From: Zelonia costaricensis
Taxonomy: Eukaryota > Euglenozoa > Kinetoplastea > Trypanosomatida > Trypanosomatidae
Length of the DNA stretch: 50,842 nucleotides
Assembly: GCA_030849075.1 (NCBI GenBank)
Contig: JASAOO010003384.1
Span: forward strand, 1-50,842
Direction: 5' to 3'
The notes under the pieces were generated by a model, which saw nothing but the letters and a program-made list of their open reading frames with translations, made no database searches and had not been told where the DNA came from. The translations under genes were made by a program, and so were the position numbers. Of this stretch, positions 39,967-47,990 are shown in pieces (the stretch's first letter is position 1; each line of letters opens with the position of its first letter).

Positions 39967-40420
39967 GTTGCTCACTGGGGGGGGATCTGCTACAAGGGAA
40001 GTCGTCAAATCACGAGCTGGACTACCCTCTCAAGCATTGCCTCCCCACGCAGTCTTTTTCTCCAGTGCACGCGACTAGCTGCGATTACGGAGCCGACACT
40101 TCGTACAGCGATTCAGGCAGTCAGCACGTCAAAGGAGAACTTCTACCTCCCTCTTCACACACGGCACCACTGGTTGGCAGGCATCCTGACCTGGGACACG
40201 AACACGTCTCAAGTACGCTTGCGCGTCTACGACTCCGCCCCATCCGTTGTGGTGCGTCGAGATGTGCGCAAAACCTTCACCAGGCTCGCCCCAGCTCTCC
40301 CCCGTGACCTTTGTGAAGTGCGTGATGCAAGAGCGCTTCAGCGACGACTGCGGTCTATTCATGCTGGCCTACATTTTTGCGGCAGCGTTGGGCGTCCATC
40401 TCGCACGCGCGCGCGCGAGG
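39967..40420 (+). pseudogene. Ulp1/C48-like cysteine protease domain, frameshifted
   Basis: Two adjacent frames together carry the C48 catalytic order. The first (frame of 40174) reads ENFYLPLHTRHHWLAGILTW, with the catalytic His among codons 40165-40170, then VRLRVYDSAPS with the Asp codon at 40231. The second reads FVKCVMQERFSDDCGLFMLA with Gln codon 40328 and Cys codon 40349, i.e. Q-x6-C with DCG, as in Ulp1/SENP proteases. A frameshift separates them between about 40240 and 40300. Such proteases process Gag-Pol-like polyproteins or SUMO conjugates; several retroelement lineages have acquired them independently. The position between Gag and recombinase suggests a Gag- or Pol-processing role. 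The copy is inactive because of the shift. Confidence 0.6.
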
Positions 40421-41190
40421 CCCCGGCAAAACTCCGTCCGTTTTTCCACAAGGCGACAAAGGACCAACCAACGAGAACGACGTTCCTGTCAAAGCTGCGC
40501 GAGCTTCTCGTACGAGACTCGGAAAAAAAAAGCGCCCCCCCACGCGTGAGAACAACATCGCTGGAGGCGACCCGGAAGCAGAGGAGGACATCACGCACGA
40601 GGAGCTCGAAGCCCCCATGGCCGCTGACGCTGGCGCAGAGGAGGACCAAGTGACACTAGACACTCAAACAAGCACAATTATGGAGCACACAGCACAATGC
40701 TGGCCCGCGGCAAAGACGAGGAACCTCACAGGCATGCTGGCTGCTGTGGCGCTGCATCGGGGGTGCCTCGACGTGTGCATTTCGCTGACAGTTGACGCTC
40801 TCTCGAAGCGGAAACAGCGGATGCGCGTCACCACGGGCGACCCCACGACCATCCTGGACATCCTACCGACGCCCGTTTTTCCCATACCGGCTGGAGGTGG
40901 CAGAGGATCCGTACATTCTCCACAGCGAGCACGGCACCGGCCTCCCAGCGCGCTTGTGAAGCGTGCGTTTCGTGGTGGGCATCAAGAAGGAAGAAACACC
41001 TCGAGCGAGGCAGTTGCACAGCCAGAACGCCCCACACCCGACCCCCGGCGCAGCAAGTCGTTTCATCCTCACAGTCGATCCGGAGTCGGCTCTTTTCAGC
41101 ATCTATTTTCCGGTCGGGGCACATGAGCAAGCCATCCCCAGCAGTGCCCTGAAGAGGGTGCGCCTGCTAAACGTGACCAAGGGGGTTTAA
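40421..41190 (+). pseudogene. Unidentified element-encoded region between protease and recombinase
   Basis: Open-frame segments read EAEEDITHEELEAPMAADAG and TGMLAAVALHRGCLDVCISL in one frame. Later, in another frame, come SRFILTVDPESALFSIYFPV and SSALKRVRLLNVTKGV, ending at TAA 41188-41190. An in-frame stop interrupts the second segment near 40957. The sequence looks coding, but I recognise no domain. It may be the C-terminal extension of the protease protein. Confidence 0.5.
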
Positions 41191-42159
41191 ACGGGAGGGG
41201 CAGTCGTCCACGTGGGTACGTCTGCCCGAGACAATGGCATGTTTACAAGGCAAAACCCACGACCGTGTCGCAGGCCGCGTGGGACAAGGTCTCAGCGCAC
41301 ACACGCTCGCAACACATACGCGCTCTCGGGGACCTCACCAAGATGCCGCACGACCTGGTGGCCCTCAACCTGGCGGCAGCAGCGATCCGACTGATCCACA
41401 GGGGGGCGAAGAGGCGGAACTGGAAGGCGTCTACAGTCGTGTCGAAATACGCAACCATGCACGGAGCGCTCATGAGCGTGCCGCTCTACACGGACCAGAA
41501 CACCTCGATGGACCTCAAGAAGTCGCCAGAGTGGGCAGCAGCGTACGGCCGGTGGCGCCAAGTGATGGGGGCCGAGATTCCCAACCCACCCCCTCACGCG
41601 ACGAAGACGCAGATCGAACAGGCAGCGGTCCTTCTCCACGACGACCCGGAAGCGCGTCTCTTCCTCATGATGATGTGGTCGTTCGCGGGGAGGCCGGAAG
41701 ACATCGGGGGGCTGAGGGTACAGGACGTCACAACTGCAAACACCAACGCAGACGTCCTACCCCGTCGGCCTCACACACAGGCAAGGGAAGGCGACGCGCT
41801 TTCGGGGCCCATACCCCGTAGCGCATCGCCTCAGCAGGACAGACGGATCGGCGCTGGCTCACAGGGCGTCACAACGCACACAGAGTCAGAGTCTCTTCCG
41901 GGATCCAGCAGCCACCAAGAAGAAGGTGCGGTGGGGCCTCAAGCAGGTGTGTCGGGAATTAGAGCTGGCATCAGTCCGGAAGGGAGCGGTGCACCAATTG
42001 GCGCAGATGGGAGTCCCGGAAGGGGACATCATGCGACTGACGGGGCACACAACGTTTCAAACGCTCCGGCGATACCTCAACTTTTCCCAGCAACTTACGC
42101 TGGAGGCCGCTCGCGCACAGGAGGGCGCCTCGCTGCTCCTCCGAGGCCAAACGAACTAG
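41191..42159 (+). pseudogene. Tyrosine recombinase, one frameshift
   Basis: The first frame has no Met and reads CPRQWHVYKAKPTTVSQAAW, an N-terminal core-binding-like helical region (SAHTRSQHIRALGDL) and then LFLMMMWSFAGRPEDIGGLR, where the first catalytic Arg codon is at 41691. Near 41745 the reading moves to another frame: GKATRFRGPYPVAHRL gives the beta-hairpin Lys, and ELASVRKGAVHQLAQMG carries the second Arg at 41977. LTGHTTFQTLRRYLN follows with His codon 42046 and the Tyr nucleophile at 42073. The R..K..R-H..Y set is therefore complete, although box II has Ser-Val-Arg where His-x-x-Arg is usual. The gene ends at TAG 42157. In DIRS-type elements this enzyme integrates circular DNA without target-site duplication. 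Confidence 0.82.
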
Positions 42160-43880
42160 GTCACGTACAACCGAAGTTCTACGAGCTGGGGTTGTCGGTC
42201 AGCGCGTTGCACCGCGCCATCATGGTTTTGCAGGGCCTAGACCCTGGCCCGGATCGTGACCACCCCTCTACGTGGCCACTGCATCTTAAAGATGTCACGA
42301 GGGCAAACCTGGAGGCGATACGGGCAATGCCAGCCGAACACGCGGACACCCAGTCAAATTTGCTGCGCGCTTCGTTTTTTGAAACCTCGGTGTTTCCAGT
42401 TTTTCCATACCTCACGAACCATCAAAGAAACCAAACTGGAACAAGGAGACCTCAAGCGTGCGGTCCGGAACGGGAAGCTCGAGAGATGCCCCGAGTAAAG
42501 GCACCACCCCCTGCCTGCGGATGTGCGCTCGGTGATTGTGTTTTGGGTACCAGAGCACAAGGGACGCAGGCGCCTCATCACTCAGCCAGCCCTGAGCGGA
42601 CCCATAGGCAAAAAGGATGTCCCGCGGATTCTCCACCCCTCGCGACTGGGGAGTAGGCAAGATCTCAAGGCTGCGCGATACATGCTGCAGATTGACTTCG
42701 ATGCCTTCTACGACGCGATCCCGCTCCCCCCGGAGAATATGCCTTTGTTTTTCGCGCCCGTGGCGCTTTTTACAGGTGCTGCACGCTGCCCGCCGGCGCT
42801 CGCTGGAGCGTCGCAGTCGGGCAAGCAATTACCTGTAAAACAGTAGATGTAAAGACGTCGACCATCATTCACACCATGATCGACAACATTTTGCTCGCGG
42901 CAACCGTAAGTCAGGGGGAATACTTTTGCGCCACTGTCCGACGCGTACTACGCCGTATCGGAGAAGAAAATCTGATGACATCTCCCTCATGCGAAGTGCT
43001 CCTTGCCGCCACAGACGACGAGCTTTTGGAAATGGCGCGTGGACCGACGGCCTTTCTAGGAGAAGAGTACGGGTGGCAAGGCAGAGAGCGGGTGGTGCGG
43101 AACTCGGTGAAGTCGGTCGCAAAGCTGTCTCTGGCTCCGCAGAAGCAGAGTTACACGAACCGCGAGTTTTGTAAGTTTAATAGCCTTAATATTGTATATG
43201 TTGCATACGACGCGCATGAATCCGGCAGAGGCTCACCACCTCATGGCGGTCTACCGCGGAGTATTCTCGCAGGTTGAGCGCGGGCGCCACTGGGACGAGC
43301 CTATGCCCTACATCTCGACATCCGCGAAAGAAGCGCTCGCTTCCCTAGGCCCTCAACTCCTGCAAAACCAGTGGTGGCAGATTGCACCCTGAGTGGGTGT
43401 ACCGATGAAGGACAGTGCGTACGACCTCATTGTGTACACCGACGCGTCGCGGCTCGGTTGGGGCGCAGTCTTGCCATGGCGAAATGGTCACACTGGGGTG
43501 ATGCAGCAGAGATGCTGGGATGACCCAGGGCCAACAAATGCGACTTTATCGCCTTCTGAAGGAGCTCCGCTCCATTTCACAGCGCGTCATTCCGCGGATA
43601 ACGAGCCACGGGCGATTTGCTGCTTGCTGTCTGCGTTGCGACGGCAGGGCACACCACGGGGTTCTTTAATAGCAATCGTAACCGACCACAGCGCGATTCC
43701 TTTTGCGCAAAGGCACCTGAACGGATTTGGGGGTATCGGGGGAGGGGGTTTGCGTTGAATTGTTTGTTTAGGATCACAAATGGCCTTTTTCACAAGGCAC
43801 AGCGGTCCTTTTCTTCTACATCAACGGAATTCTAGACCCGGCGGACACCCACTCAAGGAACTTCGGGGTTGCAGTGGAGC
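42160..43880 (+). pseudogene. Reverse transcriptase-RNase H, multiply broken
   Basis: RT fingers/palm sequence is read as VFWVPEHKGRRRLITQPALS, then motif A MLQIDFDAFYDAIPLP (Asp codons 42694 and 42700). Another frame gives LPAGARWSVAVGQAI (motif B) and TMIDNILLAA (motif C, 42876-42905). Motif C has Asp-Asn where most RTs have Asp-Asp. RNase H follows: DLIVYTDASRLGWGAVLPW (first Asp 43441) and IVTDHSAIPFAQR (Asp 43684), then YINGILDPADTHSRNFG in a third frame, matching the N/DPAD..SR end of DIRS/Ty3-type RT-RH units. In-frame stops occur at 42496 (TAA), 43390 (TGA) and 43756 (TGA), with frame changes near 42420, 42770, 43180 and 43790. Confidence 0.8.
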
Positions 43881-44177
43881 GCGATGTCGTGCGGTGCGAT
43901 GTGCGAGGGCCATCTCTTCCACTGCTGCGGCAAAACAGGCCCCGCTCGGCCTGGAACGCACGGGGGTGCTGGCTGTGGGGTTCGGGGCGGTCTCGCCATA
44001 ATCGGGGCGGCAGGTGGCGGCGGTTGGGGGCGCGGGGATGTGGGCCGCTGGGCGACGCCCAGGCGGCAGGGGGGGGGGGGCGTTGCCTGTTCCCCAGCCC
44101 ACCACCCCCGCGGGGGCAAAACAGAAAAAGTGGCACCAGACGAGTTCGAACCCCGCACCTCCGGGGGCGGGCGGGGG

Positions 44178-44178
44178 N
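44178..44178. other. Ambiguous base or minimal assembly gap (N)
   Basis: The only N in the window. It follows a G-rich run and separates the decayed VIPER/TATE-like element from the second element, so the two may not be contiguous in the genome. Confidence 0.95.
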
Positions 44179-44772
44179 CCACACCAGACCACCACACCAA
44201 CCACCCACCGTCGAACTAGGAAGAGCCACCCACAGCACACCCAACTACCCCAGAAGGAAACAGGAGACGACGAAAGACACGGCCAACACCGACGACCCAC
44301 AGAGAACAAGGCACGCGCAAGAAACAGTGAAACCAGCCAGCCAACGCGGCCACCCCGAATCAACACCACCACCAGCCTTCTTCACCTTCTTCCACCACCT
44401 CTTAGTTCCGACAGGTCAAGCCCCATGTCCCTCGACCACAACCTGGCCCCACTGCCTTGGCACTGCCTCCTTCTTCTCCTCCTCGCGCACCTCTCCCTCG
44501 ATTACCTCTGCGAGCCCAGCTACTGTACTACACTCTCGGCGCTGGAACTCCCTCTCGCGAGTGACAGCAGTGGGGCGTTGCTGTGGTCTCCCATCCTGTG
44601 TCCGTCACAACTCCGCGAACCCTCTGATGGAACTCTCCTTCTGGGAGGGTGACATCGTGGACGCGGCCGTGATTGTGTGCCAGGGGAAACCCGCGGAAAA
44701 TCTGGGCTTTCAATCGAGCGGTGTTGCCAAAGCTGCGAGCGCGGACGCGACGAAATCACCACCGCCGACGTC

Positions 44773-44791
44773 CGAAAACGCAGCGTTTTCG
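44773..44791. repeat. Perfect short inverted repeat (8-bp arms, 3-nt loop)
   Basis: CGAAAACG, loop CAG, CGTTTTCG. It is isolated in the spacer before the second element. No function can be assigned. Confidence 0.7.
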
Positions 44792-45080
44792 TAAAAACAC
44801 CGTTGGGTCGTCATCTCGCCTCGCGCATTGCGTCTGTAGGACGGGGTCCCCCGGCGTGGCGGGCGGGCAAAAGCGAAAGGGCATCCTCGATTGCCCCCAC
44901 CCACGCAAAACAAGCGCGTGGACGGGGCACGGGGCACTCTTCTCTTTCATTTTTTGTTCTTTTTTTTCAAGTACAAAAAGCGAGAAACCACCTTAGGGTG
45001 CATTGGTCGTCGGGCCTCTTTTGACGCCAAAAACTTGGGTTTCACGGTTTTCGTTTTTTTTGGATCGGCCCCCGGGCCCA

Positions 45081-45210
45081 TGCTTTTGACCCCCAGTGAC
45101 CCCGCCCCCCACCCCCAGTGACCTTTTGGCACACCCCGCGTTGATCCTCTTTTGCGAACCCCGGTTTATCCCCTTTGCCACCCCCAGTTGATCGTTTTTA
45201 CGACCCCCGG
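45081..45210 (+). repeat. Degenerate tandem repeat, period about 24 bp
   Basis: Units follow the pattern T4-5, GNCACCCC, then (C)AGTTGATC or CCAGTGACC. Five to six imperfect copies run to 45210. The 24-bp period shows as an 8-residue periodicity when the opposite strand is translated. The array lies just before the pyrimidine tract and ATG of the next ORF, so it is probably leader or promoter DNA of that element. Confidence 0.65.
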
Positions 45211-45270
45211 CGGCATTCATCTTCCTTCTTTCAAACACCCCCCGGACCCCGCCAGGGCGCTGGTGGAACG

Positions 45271-45324
45271 TTTTCTTCCGTCCCCCCTTCCTGTGTCCCC
45301 ACCTCTCTTCTTCTTTTTTCAAAG
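45271..45324 (+). promoter_or_regulatory. Polypyrimidine tract and candidate trans-splice acceptor (AG 45323-45324)
   Basis: A 50-base T/C-rich tract ends in TTTTTTCAAAG, 75 nt before ATG 45399. This suggests the element's ORF1 could be trans-spliced and translated like a host gene. Confidence 0.5.
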
Positions 45325-45398
45325 CCCCGCACACAAACAAACAAAAGTGAAGCTCTTCTTTCTTTTTGTGCGCCAACACACCATCGCCTACCACGACC

Positions 45399-47990
45399 AT
45401 GGTGACGCTGGAGTGGGACGGGCATGTTGTCCGGGTCCCGGAGACGCTGGCCGCAGCGTTTCTGGGAAATGTAAAGATGGAAGGGACGGGGAGTGACGGG
45501 GCTCCGCGGGGACAAGGCGCCACCACCGCCAACCACGCGGCACGCGCGACACCGGCACCGCAACCACAGAAGACGATGGCCATGCCGGCGGGCTTCCGTC
45601 CGGTGCCGTACCGATCCCCGCCACACAGGCAATCCCCGCCCCAGAGGCAGCAGCAGCAATACCAACAGCAGAAACCAACCACGGGCCAGCGGCACACCAC
45701 GCCCCCGCAACAGCACAAGACAACAACGGAGGCGCCGCGTCGGCCACCACAGCCGCCGTCACCGAGGGGGTACGCGCCAGCCGTTCGGAGGTGGGAGGCG
45801 CCGCGGCCAGGACAGACGGCCACCCCGCAGCCACGCCCGGCGACGCTGCCAACCGCGAAGGCACCGCCCCCACACCGAGCGACCCCCCCACCACCACCAC
45901 AGCAACAGACGACGGCACAACCGAGGGCGCCCCCAACACCGGCGATGGGCGCCACGTTCGCGGAGAGGCTCCGCGGCGCCAACAGCGGGCGCGCCGACGC
46001 GCCGACCACGGCGCCGACACCAATGCCACCACCACCGATCCCGCCGCAACCCGGGGCCACAAAATCACAGACGTCGGCACGGACAGCACCACCACCGACA
46101 GCGACAGGAGCACCAAAACAGAAAAGCGCACGGCGCATCACGGGCACGGTTCCGGCGATTCTGCTCCCGGCGACCGACAGGGACGCACACGTGACGACGC
46201 AGACAGCGAGCTTCCACAGCAACGGCAACAACATTTTCCTCGACAACCTGGAGCGAACCATGAGGCAGACGGACGCCGAACTGAGGACGCGCGAGTGGGC
46301 ACACCAAGCGCTCAACGCACACGCGGCGATACTGCAGGAGGACTTCCGCCACCACCTGGCGGTTCTCGCGGACTCGCACGCAAAGACGCACCAAGGCCAC
46401 CGCGCCTACTGGTACTGCGCGGGAAAACACGTCAACGGGGCGGCGTGCACGTACGCGCACTTGGAGAGAGAGACGGTGCGGGCACACGCGCTCCGCACCC
46501 ACGGGGCGGAAAACGAGCCCACCCAACTGCCGCGCTCCAACTACCACGGCGGAATGTGCGACGCAGGGCGGGCGTGCTCCGTGGCAGCGGCAGTCGCCAT
46601 CACCGAAAGCAAAACACAAACCACGACACACAACGACGCGATGCACCGTGCATTCGTGACACGCACGCAGGAGGCGGCGGCAGAATTAGTGCAGTCGCTT
46701 GGCCTGCGACTCCCCATGGCGCCACGCGCGGCGATGGCCAAAATGCTGGAAGCACGCGGTTACGAGGACATCGACGGAACAGGAACGGCAGCCGCGGACA
46801 CCGGGGCGGAACACAAGCGCCGCTTCGCCATCGTGGACGTGGTGGTGGACCACGCGTCACCGCACCAGGGCACCACGGCACACATCAACGGGGAGGTCAA
46901 CGCCGCACTCGAGGAGCACCCAGACACGATGGTGGTGAACGTGAAGCCCCCGCGGGACCTCCACAGTGGGCTGGGTATCCGCGAGTTGGCCGAGACATTG
47001 GAGTTGACGGGACACCACGGCGCCAAACAGGACCACTACGACCTCAACGGCGTCATCAGCGCCGCCACCCGCAAGCACGTGATCGCACACGTCGGCGAGC
47101 AGGAACTCGACATCGGGGTTCTGAGGCACGACATCGCACGGTGGCACATGTACGACGGGGCAACGTACACATGCGATGCGCCAGCGCCGACACCCGGCGC
47201 CGTCGTCGTCCTCGTCTACTCGAAGAGGGCGACGCTGACACCGCCGGGGTGCTACTCGGACGACGAATTCCTCAGCGCATGCACGACGCCGCGCTCCAAC
47301 AAATCGCCAACCTCGGACTCCGACACGCAGTCCTCCATCGAGCGAGACGAGAACGGCGATCGCGTCTTCGGCACGCGCGAGGGCGACGAGGAAGGGCAGG
47401 ACCTCGGGGACAGCGACGAGGACGGGCACATCACCACGCCCACGGACACGCCTACGCCGCAGCAAGCCGCAGCCACCCACCACGAACGCGCCCACCACGA
47501 GGCCGAGGACGACAACGAGTCGACACTATCATCCATCCCGGAGTCCCTCGTCAATCCAAGACAGCGCGACGCCGAGGAGGCGAGGACCCCGACGGGCGCA
47601 CACACCACCCGACGCCTCTCCTACAGCGCCGTCGACAACGAAGACGATGGCGTGGAGGAGAACGACGACGAGGAGGCACGAACACGAGAAGGGCGGCAGA
47701 CGACAACGACGGGGGGCGGCGGTGCGCCGGCGCTGCCGCCCAGGGCCCCGTTCAACCCCATCATGGCGCTGCTTGACGACACCGCGAACAGACACGACAC
47801 CAGGACGCCACCCACCAGCAAACGGCGCAAGCCAAGCATCGTCCGCACCCCGCTGCGGAACTACGTGCGCGACAAGATGCTGGGCGGAAACGGGGCCCGG
47901 CAGGCGGTGCCAGAGCACACCTTCGCCGCCATCTCCGACTGGCTTCGGGCGACATCGCTTGCCAGCCACCCCCTGGATGCCCGAGTTTGA
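45399..47990 (+). CDS. Element ORF1: Pro/Gln-rich region, C2H2 finger, USP-like module (863 aa)
   Basis: The ATG at 45399 (MVTLEWDGHVVRVPETLAAA) is the first in the frame. Residues 25-245 are Pro/Gln/Thr/Ala-rich. A C2H2-like finger follows: C340-x9-C350-x12-H363-x4-H368. From about 381 to 615 I read a ubiquitin-specific-protease-like module: GGMCDAGRACSVAAAVAI as a possible Cys box (C387, C393), a DTMVVNVKPP strand, YDLNGVISA (from 547), RWHMYDGATYTC (from 581) and VVVLVYSKR, which mirror the order of the USP C-terminal lobe and His box. Cys fingers are absent from this module. Residues 630-800 are acidic and disordered. The end (about 783-863) begins a second module whose fingers lie beyond the TGA at 47988. 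Role unknown: Gag-like or protease-like protein. Confidence 0.7.
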   Translation: MVTLEWDGHVVRVPETLAAAFLGNVKMEGTGSDGAPRGQGATTANHAARATPAPQPQKTMAMPAGFRPVPYRSPPHRQSPPQRQQQQYQQQKPTTGQRHTTPPQQHKTTTEAPRRPPQPPSPRGYAPAVRRWEAPRPGQTATPQPRPATLPTAKAPPPHRATPPPPPQQQTTAQPRAPPTPAMGATFAERLRGANSGRADAPTTAPTPMPPPPIPPQPGATKSQTSARTAPPPTATGAPKQKSARRITGTVPAILLPATDRDAHVTTQTASFHSNGNNIFLDNLERTMRQTDAELRTREWAHQALNAHAAILQEDFRHHLAVLADSHAKTHQGHRAYWYCAGKHVNGAACTYAHLERETVRAHALRTHGAENEPTQLPRSNYHGGMCDAGRACSVAAAVAITESKTQTTTHNDAMHRAFVTRTQEAAAELVQSLGLRLPMAPRAAMAKMLEARGYEDIDGTGTAAADTGAEHKRRFAIVDVVVDHASPHQGTTAHINGEVNAALEEHPDTMVVNVKPPRDLHSGLGIRELAETLELTGHHGAKQDHYDLNGVISAATRKHVIAHVGEQELDIGVLRHDIARWHMYDGATYTCDAPAPTPGAVVVLVYSKRATLTPPGCYSDDEFLSACTTPRSNKSPTSDSDTQSSIERDENGDRVFGTREGDEEGQDLGDSDEDGHITTPTDTPTPQQAAATHHERAHHEAEDDNESTLSSIPESLVNPRQRDAEEARTPTGAHTTRRLSYSAVDNEDDGVEENDDEEARTREGRQTTTTGGGGAPALPPRAPFNPIMALLDDTANRHDTRTPPTSKRRKPSIVRTPLRNYVRDKMLGGNGARQAVPEHTFAAISDWLRATSLASHPLDARV

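Larger units (their letters stand above)
38480..43990 (+). mobile_element. Decayed VIPER/TATE-like (DIRS-type, tyrosine recombinase) retrotransposon
   Basis: Reading through frameshifts, the domains appear in the order Gag (with an RGG tail), Ulp1-like cysteine protease, tyrosine recombinase, reverse transcriptase and RNase H. Gag-YR-RT/RH is the order known for VIPER in Trypanosoma and for related TATE elements in Leishmania (Viannia) and other Leishmaniinae. Catalytic motifs of YR, RT and RH are present but spread over all three + frames with several nonsense codons, so this copy is dead. Ends are not resolved: I found no split direct or inverted terminal repeats by eye. The left edge is placed by composition change and the right edge by the end of RNase-H-like sequence. 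TATE versus VIPER assignment rests on gene order and host. Confidence 0.75.
43991..45398. other. Noncoding stretch between the two elements, with one ambiguous base
   Basis: It begins with G-rich runs (G11 near 44071), has a single N at 44178, then A/C-rich sequence to 44400, C/T-rich to 44650, a small hairpin at 44773-44791, T-runs near 44947-44970 and degenerate repeats. One frame at 44590-44790 reads protein-like (NPLMELSFWEGDIVDAAVIV) and may be a remnant of coding sequence. The part after about 45075 is probably the 5' UTR of the downstream ORF. Confidence 0.5.

Noticed and set aside
44994..44999. Telomeric hexamer TTAGGG
   Set aside because: A single copy only; no array, so no evidence for a telomere or telomere-targeted insertion.
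44993..46315. 440-codon minus-strand frame over the start of element ORF1
   Set aside because: Its sequence is a translation of the 24-bp repeats and of the proline-rich ORF1; the + strand frame has a splice-acceptor-like tract, ATG and zinc finger.
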